This document shows positions 10,401 through 25,400 of a stretch of DNA of 64,000 nt, in pieces. The DNA is from Phalacrocorax aristotelis. Its lineage: Eukaryota; Chordata; Aves; Suliformes; Phalacrocoracidae. Every line of letters starts with the position of its first letter. Positions within the stretch are counted from its first letter, which is position 1. A program made the translations under genes and the position numbers. The notes below the pieces were generated by a model. The model was not told the DNA's origin, made no database searches, and was given only the letters and a program-made list of their open reading frames with translations. The DNA lies in the NCBI RefSeq assembly GCF_949628215.1, contig NC_134279.1, positions 58,573,766 to 58,637,765 on the forward strand, read 5' to 3'.

Positions 10401-13400
10401 AAACACCAGAACAGGCTGCCCAATCTCCATCCTTGGAGATACTCAAAATTCATATGTGACCTGAGCTACCCCAGGTAACTTTGAAACTAGATCCAATTTT
10501 AAGGCTGGCCCTGCTTTGAGTTGGTGTTGGATCAGATGACTCCAGAGGTCCCTTCCAATCCAAATTTTTCTATGATTCTGTGATTTTCGGAACAGCTTGA
10601 TTCAAGTACCACTAGTATTTTGGGATGCTATACTTAGCCCAAAGGAAAACAAAAAAAGGAAAAATCACTGAAAGTCTAGGAATCATGGCCTTCCAATAAA
10701 AACTGAAGAAGCTGGAGTTTTCAGTCCTGATAACAGAATACTGGGGGGGACATGTGTCTTTAGATACAAAAGGCTGTTGCAAATAGGAAGATAAAGATGT
10801 ATTTTCCACGTTCACTTTGAATAGTACAAACAATAGTAGTATAAATCAGCAAAAGGTATTTAAGACTTGACATGAGGAGAACTTCACAGATATATTAATC
10901 GTTAAGCAGATTGCTTTGGGAAGTTACAGAAACTTTACCACTGGAAGTTAAGAACAAGATCACTCTGGGTATGAGTGTTTTAGATATAACTGATTCAGCT
11001 TTGGGGTAACAGAATAGATTAGGGAACTCCTTGAGGTCACTTCCCAGCCATTTCCTGTGACTGCAACACAAAATGACCTAGTTGTCTGAATATGCTTTGC
11101 ATTAGGAATCAGACATATTTTCACTGAAAAACAGCTGTAGAAATTTCAGATACCACTCCAGATTAGATTAATTCTGCCAGAGCTTACTGTTCTGAGTTAA
11201 TGCAATATAACATAAGTACTCCTCCATGACTTTACAGTAATTTTGGAAGCTGACTGTTCAAACTGTCACAGTAAGAGGAAATCACTGGAGTCTCAGTGAA
11301 AGAAAACAACCATTTGCTCCTTTCTGTATTAAGGAGATGGTAAGTACTTATTAAACTATAGAGATGGTGTCTCATAAGCAATACTGAGGGGTACTGTGAT
11401 GCTGTGGAGAAGCTTGCTTGACCCAACACAGTATCTTTTCTGTGAATGAAAAAACTTGGTTCTTAATGCTATCAATAGGTATCTATCAAGAGAAATTAAT
11501 AGTAATTTAGGATGGTCCTGTAATTACATTAAAATAATGAAATAGAAAATGGAAGTTGCCTTCACATACTTTCCATTTAATATTGCTACACCAACAGTGC
11601 TCCTTGGAGTTGACATACTAGCTACAAAGTTCCACTGACGAGCCTGTGGATCCCATCTTTCTACTGTATTCAGGTAACTCCAGCCATCATGTCCTCCTAC
11701 AGCATACATGGGACCTTCCAATACAGCTACTCCTAGAAAAACAGATATGAAAAACAATCACCTCTGGATAAGGGCAAAAAAGATCATATTTTCCTAGTGA
11801 CAGTCCAGTGTGCACCACAAAATATTTAAAAACAAGTAAGAAGAAATTTCCTTTTGGTAGCCAATGCTGGATATAATCTGAAGGAGAAAAGACATTCAAT
11901 AAGCAGTTGGCATTAAAAAAAAGTTTCCACTCCCCTAAACTTAATTTTTGAATGTTTTTTGAGCAATCCTAAAACAGATAACCTTTAAAAATATGCATTC
12001 AGCCTTTACAGAACTCTACACACCAAGACCATGACGATGAGTGGACATAGGTGGCATTACACTCCAAGTTTTTGTTCTAGGGTTGTAGCACTCCACAGTA
12101 TTCAATGTTTTCAGTCCATCTCTGCCACCAACAACATACAATTTATCATCTAAGACTGCAACTCCAAACTGTAATCTTCGTCCATTCATGTTTGCAACAG
12201 GAGTCCACATGTTGGTACGAAGTTCATACTTTTCAATGCTTGTAGCTCCTGAATGAAAACGTATGCAAGTTATTAAAAACAAAGTCTGGATTATTAGGAT
12301 AGTTTTTACTTCAGCAATATGCTGATCCCACAAGACAGCATGGTATCCTGCAGCATGTTCTTAATTCTGTGTATACAAATAGTCTTTTCGGACTTCCTCA
12401 GGAATTAAGTGCACCATTATAAAGAAGGACCTTCTCAGTGCTTTGTAAGGCAAAAAATCTGATTTCTAATTGCTTTGCAGAATCAAGCATTTAGAAATAC
12501 TAATGTCAGGAATATAGAACAACCCTTATGAAATGCAGTTACCTCTTGAAACGGTTTTGTAATATGAGAAAAATCTGAAGCTATGTGACATGAAGTACTA
12601 GAAGTGCTAACTTTAAAACAATAAAGGAAAGAAAACACTTTCTCTGCCTTAACTTTTCTAACTTGCCAGATTTCTTCTAACTACCATTAAACACTATGGA
12701 AGTGTCTATGAAAAAGAAAATCCGAGTAGCTCTGACAGAACCATTTAACAACTAGTCAAAAAGCATCGTGTTTTGGGGCTTTCTTGGTTGGTTCTTCTGG
12801 TGGTGGTGTTTGTTGGTTTGTTTTTTTTTTTAAACAGGTGCAGGTCAGCTTTGTGCCCTTTCTGTCTTTTCCTTCCTTTTCCAAATGACTTCCCACTCAA
12901 GTAAATAAAGATTAGTTTTCATTCAATTCAACATTTCACTACTTGGAAATCAGATATTCCCTTGATAATTTCCAGTTAATCATAACTCTTTCTTCCAGAA
13001 TGTTTACAGCATTATCAAAGCTACATAGGTTTTTCTAACCTAATAAACAGTGTACATTTAAGATGTTTCATGTTCTATACTGCATAATCTTTGAATTTTA
13101 GAATTAACATGTTTTAAAAACATCTATCAAACATTTCTTTTGACAAGAACCAAAACAGCTCGTCTACTAATCACTACATAAGCCAACACCTTTTGTTGCA
13201 TCCATTCCTCCAACTGCAAACAACACGCCCACTGTAGATTTTCTAGGTTTGGTGCGAGGACTTTGCAACATAGGTCGTCGCTCTGGCAACAGATGGTACT
13301 TCATTGCTTCCATAATGAGTTTTTGACATTCAATGTCATCCCTAAAGAGTGCATTATTTTCCATATCTGCCAGAAACTGAAAAAGAAAGAAAATTAAACA

Positions 13401-16400
13401 AGCTACATTGCTATAAACCACATGTAGACTAAAACCAAGATTACAAGAAAACATTTTATTCAAAGACTTCCACTGCCTGATTTAAAATTTATTTTCAAAA
13501 TGGTCATATACAAAAAAGCTAGGGTAAAGATTAACTTTTAGTAAACAAAACACATTTTAAGCTAAGCCATTAAGTACAAAATTTTAAAAAAAAAAGGAGG
13601 AAGGCCATCTGATCTTAATGAATGATTTAAGCTTAATTTTCCGAAGGAAGAAAACAAAATCTCCTTGTGTTCCAGTGCCACTACAGGTACAGTCAAGGGA
13701 ATGGAGTCAGGCTCCGGTTGTATAAATCAGTTTAACCTCATGCTCTTACTCCCAATTCCACCCAATCCAGAGGTCTGTAAAAGCCGCTTCAGGCACAGGC
13801 TGAATATTTTCATATATATTCTATTCCTCACTCTGACAGTGAGCCAGATCACAGTATATCAATTAATACAAGCCTTTGCTATAAATTTTAAGATCAAGAA
13901 TGCAAGCAAATTTGACAAGTTTTAAATTTTATACCTGACTTAAAATTCAAGTTAAATAAAGACTACTAATAAAAGTTATTGAGTTTAAATATTCTGCAGT
14001 CTTTTGTACTCAGTGTTTGTCAGACTGCAGGAAAATATATTAGTAGGTTGAGTGTCCCAACTTCAATTATTAGAAGTCTAGACAACCGGCATTTTTTTCT
14101 GAGCTGCAAGACATCGCCTGAGTAACATAGGAAAAAAAGCAAGTGAAGTGCCCCACTAGGACTTAGGCAGTTGTCAGAACAATGAGACAAAGGCCAATGC
14201 CTCTGAACAGCCATCACAAAATCCACACTTTGTGAATATTAGAAATATAAGTCCACAAACCAGAATGAGATGTCATTGTTGAGCTGTTGACAGCCAACCA
14301 ATAACTCGTACAAAATTGCTGTGAAATTAGTAATCAGGAGTATTAAATGGACTTGTTATGAAATAGTTGTGCATAATATGGCGGGCATATCCCTGGCTTA
14401 AAGCGGCCTTAGGACAGCAAAGTGGTAAATATGACATCCACAGTTCCAGAAGAGATACAAGTACAGACTGCTAAGCCTGAACATCTCAGTATCAGGCTAA
14501 TCAAGAGAAACTATGACCAAAACCCAAAAACTTTCAAAGCCCTTCACCAGCGACTTTTGAGAAAACAGAGCCTGATTTTGCAGTATTTCTCTTATTAGCT
14601 CATGTTCTAATTCTATTTAAAACAGCAAATTAAAATGTTCTCATGTAAATTAGCAGAGGGAACTTAATTTTTGTTCTTTACTTTCAGTACTTCCCATTGT
14701 TTCTTCTCTGGACCCAAAGCACAGTTTGCCACTTGTATCACTTCACAGGGACACTTCACGATTGTAATATATCAAACTAAAAGCCATCTTTTTATAGAAT
14801 TGCATGCTGGCAGTTAAATTGCACATGGTTTTTAAAAATAAAAATCAATTAATTATTACTGTCCTAAATCATTGGCATAGTTGCATGCATGAAAATTAAG
14901 ACTCGTACACAACATGACCAATTCAGACCAATCTATTTTCCTGATATACAAGCAGCATTTAAAGCAACACCACTTGTATGTATGAGTTTTGCAACAACAA
15001 GATGCAACCTGCTTTTCTCCAGTTTCTAACACCCCTCAACATATAAAAAAGTTTTCTCATAGCCTAGAGTCTCAGTCTCTGAAAGCAACTTCATCTCAGT
15101 TAGAAAGAAGTGCAATCTAAGATTGTTTTGGTACCCAAGAAAACCCGCAGGCTCTTGAAACTAAACCTACTGTATTACAATTTTCTGTAAATATCATTCA
15201 AAGAACTTGGAATGAGCTTACTTAGAGAGAAAGCCAGGGTTTTTTCCCAAGTTTTATTATTTACATAGCTCCTTGTACTAAAACATTTATAACTGAGCAG
15301 TTACAAATGGTGTGTTAACATGAAATTATAGTCATTGAAAACCTGATGAAGAGAAGGGTAGTGCAGATACTTCAGTATGAAGAATTTCTGTCTAAAAGGA
15401 AGCTGAAGCATCTTGTAATTCAGAAGTTGCTTAATCATATTTTTAAATAATTTATCAGAGGTGGAATACTTGCCACCTTACAGCTTAAGAAGCTGACAAA
15501 TAATTCATCTTCAGCCTTTGTAAAAGCGAAAAGAAACTTACAAATATTTAGGACACTGCTTGCATTAACTAAAGACACAACAGAATGCTATGTACAAAGA
15601 AATGCATAAAAACATAACCAATAAAACTGACAAGTCATTACTATTTTTTCCTTTCAGTGCTAGTTTCACAGTATTTCCCAAAGGTTGGGATGTTGTTTTT
15701 TTTTTAAGTGTGTGAATCTAATATTCTTTGCATTTCTGCTTGCAAAGTTATTGATTTCAGCAAGTTGTTCCATTTTCTAATTTCATTTCTTTCAAATAGC
15801 TTTAACCCTTCAACCGTAAAATTGGAAACCTTTTCATTATGTTATGTTTGCTGTCAGACTGCCTAATGTCACGTGATCATGAAGCAAAACAGGATTCTGA
15901 AAACGTTAAGACTGTTTTGGGCCCTTCAAACCAATTTATTCTATGCAGTAATTGTTGCCATATTCAAATTACAGCTTTAACACTTTAATTTGTTAAAGAA
16001 AGTAATAAATAAAAATGCACCAGAAAAATATTGTATTATAAATAAAAGTATATATTTGGAGAAGATATGAAAAATTAAAATAGTAAGTGAAATACGATAT
16101 TGCTTTTGAGTTTCATTCTGCTATTTTCTTAATCAGTTACTGAGTGGACATAATTTGATTTTAATACATATTTCTGGGATAAATTCTGTACTTTCAGTTT
16201 CTAAAGATGCTTCAATTACAGTCAATTAAGTAAAAGGAGTACAGCAGTGGTTACTTAGTTATCAATTAATTAAATGCTCAACAAAAGAATTACTTCCTCC
16301 AGGTCAACTGCCTTACACTGTATCATGTTTCTAGAAAAAGTGAATTACCAAGTCAAAGCCACAACTGAGAAAATCTTGCCATCGCGTATATAATAATCAG

Positions 16401-19400
16401 TATAGAAATGTTAACAGTAAAATGCTTGCTAGTGAATCTTACTATCCAGCAGGAGGTAGTACACAGAATGTTGTGTATGTGATATATCACTATGCATTAA
16501 TCTAATTCAGTTTTTGTTGTGTTAATGATTTCTACTTATTATTCAAGTCCATTTAAAAAAATAATATTTTCTTTACTTAATAGTGATAATTCTCACTAAA
16601 CAAACTGAAAACTGTAAAACAAAATCCTTTGACCGTCTAGTAAGTGTTAAATATTACTAGTGAAGGTCCAACAGGGAAGGCTAGCACAAGAGAAGAAGGG
16701 GGTGGTGCGTCGGTGGGTGGGAATCAAACCTAGTTTACATGCATGCTATCAGATAACAAATACGATGCTACACATGACACTAGAGTAGTCATTCCTGCAG
16801 GACTAGGAAAACTGTAATTCACAACTATTTAAACAAACTGAGCTCAAGCCTTCCTCAACATTGTGTGGAAATGGCCAAGAAGGAGAAAAAGTATTGATTG
16901 GGAAGAACATAAAGTACCCAGAGATGGTTTATCAAGAGTTAATAGCAGAAAAATCAATCCAAATAATTTATTCAAATAGTATTTCCTAAACATCAAGGTT
17001 TAGGAATAAGTAATCAATAATTATATGAAGGAAATGTAATGATCCAAATAAACTGTGCAAGTTCCATAAAGAAATTTAAAAAGGGGCACACCTTCTAGTG
17101 ACAAGCATACCCTCGATAAGCATTTTTTCTAGGCAACAGAAGTGATTTTCTTCTAGCAGCTCCACGCCTTCTTGTGTCCTGACTGATCTCAGGTTAGGAT
17201 CAGAATATGCTGCAGTTCACCAACACACACAAACTGCCATGCCCATAAACATGCTAAGGCCTTATATACAGCTTTAAGAATCCAAATCATTGAGTGTCCT
17301 GAAAATTTTATGATTTGTCACTATCAATATATCAATGCCGTAGACATTACGCCCACTGTAACCATGGTATAAACTAGAGAGGAATTGAACAATTTACTTG
17401 TGGAGCAAGTAGAGGCAGTCTAATGTAAGCCAGGAGTTTACTGAGATCCTTCCTTCTCTGTTCCAAATCATGTCGAACCCATGTAAGTAGTGCATTCAGT
17501 ATAGTTTCTTCATTAGGAATATTCATGTCATCACTTGCTAAAAGCTTTGCAATTTCAGTGGCTGGCAATAATAGAAATTCCTGGTTTCTAATTACTTCCA
17601 TGAAGTTTTCCTGAAAAAGAAAAGTATTTTTAATACAGATGACATCATACTTTGAAAACATTTTATGGAACTCCTACTATATCTTCCCCTCTTTTCCCTC
17701 ATTTCACATCATCTCTCAGTTGTGCCAGTAAATACCACTGGAGAACTGACTGGGGAAGTGGGGAGGCAGGGGAGGAAGTAAAATAAAAATGTACTGAGTT
17801 GTTTTGACACCTGATCATTTCCCCAACCCAATCATTCAGTCCCATGTGTCCCCCATTGTGCTGAAACAACTGAGGGGGAAGCATATGCACAAAAACAAGC
17901 AATGGGTTAGGGGGGTTACTATCTTGGCACTGAAAATTGAAGAAATACTGTCTGAAGTACAGTTTAAAAATATAAAAGGTGAAGTTTGTTCCTGTTGGCA
18001 ATGTAGAATACTTTGTAAGAGCTTTGTCAAGCAAAGAGCAAAATGTGCTACAACTACTGGGCACACTGTTTTCATTACTGCTAGATTAAACTATGATGTT
18101 AAGTTTTCAGAGGAAATAAACAACACTAACAATTTTATTGTTGATTTTAAATGGATTGCTTTAAGTTTATTTTACTATTTTGTAGGTTTTGTACAGCTGA
18201 TCTGATTGACTGGGGAACAAAACATACAAAGAATCCACAGTATTGTACATGCCTTGCTTTATTAACAATATTTACTCTGACAGGATTCAATTTTCTCTTT
18301 CATCCTGTCATTTCCAGCAAAGAATCCTTACTTAAAAATGGGAAAGTCACAATACGTAACATCTCCGATACTGATATCCTGTTACTTCATAATACTAGGA
18401 CTTGCATAATATTCTGTAAGGATTCTCATTAACTTAGGCAGGAATAGCAAAAAAGTATGTAGAAATACAGTCAGCACTATGAACTTACAGTGAGAAACCT
18501 GAATGTAACAGAAAAGGGTGAGATCATGTCTATCCTCTTTCCCCATACATGTTTACAAGGCAGCAAAGTAAAAGCAGTCTATGAATCACAACATGGTCTT
18601 ATATTTTGTTAGCTCAAACCCCAGTTAACCTCATACTCCGAACTGAGAGTAACTTTAAGACAAAAAAAACCCAACAGTATTACAATCAAGTTAGTAAACC
18701 TACTGTTGTTTGCTAGATAGCTAGCCAATGGGATGCTGGTTTTGCTCTGCCATCACATGTACCTCCAAAACACCTGGAGGATAAAGTGCATTAGACCCAC
18801 AGACAGGGAAGTCTAACAGCCTAATATCAAAATTAGCCTTACTTAGTATTTTGCTTGATAGTTTAAAAAGAAAGAATTGCACACTGTTGAAAAAACTCTG
18901 GATTAGCAGCACACACATGGGGAAAAAAAATCCCAGGATATTTAGGTCAAAAAAACAGGGAGAAACTTGGGAGCAAAAGCAGGATCTGCACTGCAAAACA
19001 GGTATGAATTTAGCATATAAAATGGCAACAAAAACATACAGTACAGTTTGGCATTGCATATGCAAAGGACATAATGACAACAAAGCTAAAAAGGTAACAC
19101 TTCTTCCTTTTTATTGCTTAGTCTAATAATTTCAAAGCTATACCTCAATATTCCAAAAATATTAACTAGTTAAACAATGCTAAGCAAAGAGGAAAAAACT
19201 AGTATGTAGTAAACCAGTCCACCTTACATGAAAGCCACACATACATAAGATAGCTACAGGATGTCTAAGGGAAAGATCAAAGTGACTCCACTCCACAGGT
19301 AACTCTGGAGTTGAAATTAGGAGAAGAATTGAAAGTATTACCTGTGCACATAACTATATTCCTGGTTAGAGTTTGGAAAGGAAAATTTTACATTTAATAT

Positions 19401-22400
19401 CTGAAAAGCTTTCCTACTAGAGAGATCCAATTGGCTACACAAAAGTAGTGCTTCCAAGTGAAAACTGTAGTAGATTAGAAGAGAGATAGAACTGTCTTTT
19501 CCTCTTTAATTCATTTAACTCTCTGTATTACAAAATGAAAGTTAAGAAGATTAGCAAGTACAGGAATTAAAAAACAGTGAAAGGACTGTACCAGTATTCA
19601 GTAGCACTACACATGCACTGTTATTTATTTTACTCTGATCTTGAATGCTTGGGAGTAAAACTGAAGCTGAAAAACGATCAAAATTCTTTCCACAGTTTAA
19701 ACATGCAGTTCACAGAAATTCAGATTCCACCAAGTTCATTTTTTTCCACTGTTTTTTTGTTGATTCTCTGTCCTAGAAAGTATGCAAGCTGGACCTGTGT
19801 TTTTAGTTTTGCTGAATAAACAGGCAGTGAGCACTGAAAAAAAAAAAAAAGCCAACATGTACTACCTTAAACTTTCCATATTGTCTATCCGGGTCACAGG
19901 AAGAGGAAGGGGAAAGCACCTGCATAGAAAGTTTCCTTTGTCTCTGAAGGCAACGACAAGCTGATCTTGCGTAAGTCAGTCAGGGATCCTCTTTGGAAAG
20001 TTTTTTTCCAACTGGATTTCATCACTTCAACAGCTGTTGTGTGTAAAAAGCCTGATTTTTCCTTCTTGTTGCTTGCAGACAATTGCTTTCTGATGGGAAC
20101 AAGTTCAACTTCCTCTTGCTCCCACTCTATTTTTAAAGCAGAGACTCCTTTTGAGCATAGTATCAAAGCATTCCACTGGGAACACAGCCACTCTTTGGCC
20201 TATGTCTGGGGTTTTTTATAATCAGAATCTGACAATTCCTCTTCCTCTAAAGACAGAGATTCTGAAGACAAAAAGGAGGAGCCAGTGTATCTCCTAGCAT
20301 TCTTAACCTCCTCATTAGCCTTTTCTTTCCTTCTTCTTATGGGAACTCTCTGTGGAAGAACAGGATATTTCAGAGAACAAACGGCCTGTAGTTTCAGTCC
20401 CTTGCTTTCTGGTCCTGAAAGTGAAGAGTTTCCCACCCCCAAAATTAGCTCCTCAAAGACCTTGGCAACTTTATCAAATGAGTAGTCTTGAGGTTTATGT
20501 ATTAGCTAAAACAGGGACACACAGTCCCCATGCTCAATGCTACGCATTGCTCATTCACATCATAACCTTCAATTCACCCTTCAGCAACTGCAGAGTGAAA
20601 ACTACTAATATTCTTAACCACAAGTCTGCCTTGCACTTGATACAGAGCAAAAAAAAAAAAAAGAGCACATAAAAGATAAGATGTCATGACGTTTATTTTT
20701 ACGTGGTACTTAATTTCCACAGTGGGATCCAGCCAGATGACGTTAGTCTCCCTCTACGCTGCGTCTGAAGGCTTAGAACCTCAGAAAGCATCAGAACACC
20801 TGCAGGCTGAGAAGGACAGTACACTGAGGTGGCCGAACAGGCAGCTTTAACCACATGGCTCTGTCTAAACTCTGAACCTGGGCAGCCAAAAAGTAAGAGG
20901 TGCCTGACTCACAGGATCTGAATGAGAACAAACAGGGAATGTAATTTTGTCTACTGGCTGCTTTAGACAGCTGGGAAACTGAGGTATGAATTCACTAAGA
21001 ACTGAGCTATCTGACCTCCTGGTAAACTAATCGTCAGACAGATGTCAGTTTGCAGCTACTTTACTTTTAGTCAGCTTTGACTGCCGTGTTAAGCAACAAA
21101 CCAATCTAGTACTTTCAGTGTGCCCAGGGTTTGTGTAGAGTACAACTACTGTAGCTTGACTCCTCTCTGCATAGTTTCTGGATGCCAGCCCAGGCTGGGC
21201 AGCATGCAGAAACCATTTAGTCTTGCCAAGGCAGTACTGATCTATTGTGCTAGGCAGAACTTAGGGAACTTGAAAGGCATAAATGTCTTAGGTTTTCGTA
21301 GGTGAAAAGGAGTGAATAAGTATTTTCCCAGTCAGATAATTACTGAGCAGGGTATTTTGGACTGCAACTTCAGGTGCAAGGCACTAACATGATCTTTGGG
21401 TCTGGCCCTTTGTGGACAAAAAAACTACTGAAATCTCTCCCCTTTTCATGTTCCCCCTACCAAAAGAACAAACTCTCCTGGCTATTGCAAGAAAAAAAGA
21501 CAAATTATGCCTCTCTAATTCCTCCTCCCAAATCACAAACTCCATATTACAATGATTTTTTTGCTACCCAACTCCTGCCTTACAGGAGAAAGCAAATCCA
21601 AGTGTCCCACATCTATTCTTCTGCAAAATTCCTAGCTTCTGTGCTTGGCCTCGATCGGTTACTCTATCCTCTCTAGGTTTTTCTTCTTATAAACAGCCAT
21701 TGGCTGTGCTCAGAAATCATGCAAATTCCAAAATTAACTTTATCTGAATCTTGTAATGTTACCACTGCTCATGTACTTCTAAAGACTTGTGATTGAAATC
21801 AAAATGCCTTTCACTCTGCTTTAAGCACGGAAAACTGAGCAACAAAGATTACAAAGCCATCTACACGGGGATTGACTCAGGTGCTATCACGTATAACATT
21901 TAGAATGTCTGGGGTTTTTTTTTGTTGTTGTTGTAATTAAGAAAGTTAAAATCTAACTACTGAAGAAGCTGTTGACATATACCTATGAACACCTCACTCT
22001 TCACCATAGATATTTCATGTTCTGGAAATAACACAGGCTAGCTTTTCCTCATCTGACAGTATTAAATTCCCCTTGGTTTACTTTTTTTGTGGAAGAGCAG
22101 CCATTGGTTTTTTAATTCAAGGTGCACCATCAACTGTTTCAAACAAACAAGATGACAAAAGCGGTGTTTCTTTTGACTTTGTGAAGACAGCAAGAAAAAT
22201 GCACAGAAGGGATTTTGTGCAAAAAGGCTTTACAAATTAAAGTGAACAGATACACTGCTGGCCAACCTAATAAAATTCCAATATTTATAATTGTATGACC
22301 CCAATACTATATATAAACTACAGCAAAACAGGATAGCCTTTGTACTAAAGATACCTTTATCCAGATACATCTCACGAGCCTGTCAATTGTATTTTAAAAC

Positions 22401-25400
22401 CCTGATGCATAAAAATCAGAGTTGCCCTTTATACAGCATTAAATCCACTGATACCTTCAGTTGATTTCATGTTTCACTTAATGTATCCTGATGATTTTTC
22501 AAGCTTTAGCTTGCAGTGTCAAAAACTGACCTGTTTTGATGATAATCTTAAAAATTATTCTCCTCTGAAAACACAATTTATCAACTGTCAACACAGCAAG
22601 CAATAAAATAATGGAAGACTTCAGTCCTTTTAGCATAACATATATCTACATCTTTAATATGAAGTGCAGCATTTAAATCCTTTTTTTTTTTTTTTTTTTT
22701 AAAATCGCACTGTATTATGAGATTAAAATCATGCCATAAAATCATGCTAATTTTTTCCAGCGACACTAAATGAACATCATTCAGATAGAGCAGGTCTATT
22801 AACAAAGGTAGGTCTACTGGGATAACTCACTGATTGGTCCTTCAGTTTAACCAGAGGCTCATTTATCTGAATTTCTAGTCTTCATAAAAAGAACTAGTTC
22901 AGTGAAGTGGGTAAGATGATGATTAAATTAGAACATGTGTCATAAAAACCTTTAAAACTGAGAAGCTGTTTTAATTGCAGAAAACTAGTTATATGCCAAT
23001 CTGATATTTTTTTTCTGCCAAAGGAAAATAAAACCTCATAGAATATAACATATATAAATTAAAATTTAAGTATTTTATATTATTAATTACCTTCTACTTC
23101 AAGTGCTTTAAAAGAACCAAAATTACATGTAAAATCCAGAAGTATATACTACACTCGGTGTAATCCCCCATTGTTCTATGCTGCCCACTGCAGCATAAAA
23201 ATAATTCATTGTTTTAACAAACAGAATTTCCAGGTACTAAGGGTGTGCTTAACCCTTATGCTCCAATACTTCTTAATGGAAAGAGCATCAAGTGGCTAGC
23301 ACTTACTACTGTTGAATATTTTCTTTTTTCAAACAGCTTTTAAACAAATGAAATTACTTGGGGATTTATTTTAATTGAAGATTCAATTGGACTATACATT
23401 TCTATGCAGTTTCCATAGCAACATTCACTTCAAACTAAAGAATCTGCTTCTCTATTACTCATTATTACTAAAATTCAATTTCATGTCTCTGTTGGAACTA
23501 AACAACATTAAAAGAGGCCTTGGGAAGAATCCATCTAGCACAACTAATTAATTTTGAAAATGGCTTTTTAAAATCCACCTAATTTAAATTTCATCCATGT
23601 TGAAGCCTTAAAAGCAACAATTTTGCCACTGAAGTAAACAATGGCCAAAAGGCATACAACTGTTTTCCTGTGGCCTGAACAAAAGAAAGATAGGTGGTGT
23701 AAAAGAATAGCTTTTAGAAAGTTCACATCCCGTATCTGCCACAAGTCATGAATCGCCAGTCAAACCAGTATGACTATAATCCCTAACATTCATCTTTAAA
23801 GGTGCATTGGTCTAACATTTATTACCATTTTGATCTCAGCAGTCCACTTATAAGGCACATGACAATAGCACAGACCAAAATATATGCTTATTCTGAAAAG
23901 GAACAGATAGGTCAGAGGGGGATGTTATCTTTTTCCGTACTTTTTGTATCACTGTCTTGCTCAACATTAATTCTAATATTCCTCAAAGGCACAAGCCACA
24001 TCTATCTTTACTGTTTCATCTTACAGTCTACCTAATTGCAGCCTCCTTATTTTTGTGTGAACAATAATGAAGATCAAGAATAGAAATACCTAAGTTACAA
24101 TCTGCACACTATTGACCTGTTTTTGTAAATTTCAGTGTGTACATGATTTTAAATACATGGGAGATCCACTCACTGAGGAAGAACATTGTATCATATTAAA
24201 AAAGAGAGCTATTTTAAACTGTTATACATACTAAACTAAGTTATTTTACGCTAAGAAGAAATAATAATAAAAATAATTTTAAAAAGTTGTTTTTAAACCA
24301 GCAAAAACTAAGGCAGCAAGAGAAAAAGCCATGGATTTCTAATACTAGTTACCAGGCACAAATTACAGCTCTTGGATCTAAGCCCATAGCTTAACAGCAC
24401 AATGCCACACAAGCAAATTAAGTACTATCTTGATTCCCACATCTCTTATGCAGTATCTACATGCCCTCATTCAGGTCCCAAGAGCTTACATAGGCAAAAT
24501 TTCATCAAGAAGAGAGAAAAATGCCTCACGAAACTGTGAAGAACAGATGAACTGACTTCCCTCAGAGGTAATTCTCCTGCCTTCTTCTGCTGATAACATT
24601 ACTAAAATACGCTCGTGAGAAGGAAGATAACATTTTACATTAAAATAAAAGGATTACTATTAAGAAGATGAAGTTTAATTAAGTTGGCAGATCAGGCTTT
24701 CTATAAATTAACACCAAAAATATCATTGGCAAATTTGTATTTAGTCACATATTGCCTAGCCTAAGATTAAACTGTTTGATGCCATCCTGACATCCCATTA
24801 CTAAGAAATTAAGGATAATGCAGAACCTATATTGATGAATGCACACATTCATACCCCAAGTGTAACTTAGAATCTGATTACTCCAGCTCATTACAAAACA
24901 AGAATTGTACAGTTTCATTTAGTAATGTGTTATTTTGGACTAGATGGCAGCTTGCCCATTGTTAAGTTTGTAGTTTTTGGCTGACAGAAATAAGAACAAC
25001 CTTTTGAATGATTTTATTAAATGCAGATCTCACAGTCCCATTACTGCTAGAGGGAACCATTAACGCTTGCCTGTTTCCTTCCAACCAGCAACTTTATAGT
25101 TATTTTGTAATTTCTTATCATGGGAACATATGTGCATTTTTGCTTGGAAAAAGATCAAAGCTTTCCAGGGGGAAAACATTAGTATTTTATTCAGGAAAAC
25201 ATTCTGTATTTTCCTTACTAAATAAAACAGATGATACTTAAAATAACAACATACCATAGTGTAATTGTGAGCCACCTTGTGCAAGTCAGTGCAACCCTGC
25301 GCATCAGCAAAAGATCGGATTCCAAGGCAGTTGGATGGGTGAAGCTGCTTCATTAGGAATTTACAGCATGCTTCTACAACCTGAGAGAGCTGGAGAAGGC

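Larger units (their letters stand above)
17611..25254 (-). other. KLHL5: KLHL5 intron 4
   Basis: About 7.6 kb. It contains a coding-like but broken stretch at 19,894-20,490 (separate entry), a poly(A) run at 19,837-19,850 and a 20-base T-run at 22,681-22,700. A 133-codon plus-strand open frame at 17,804-18,205 has no recognisable domain and is probably chance. Confidence 0.75.

Noticed and set aside
17804..18205. 133-codon plus-strand frame in KLHL5 intron 4
   Set aside because: No recognisable motif, antisense to the gene, and overlapped by frames of similar length on the other strand; probably chance.
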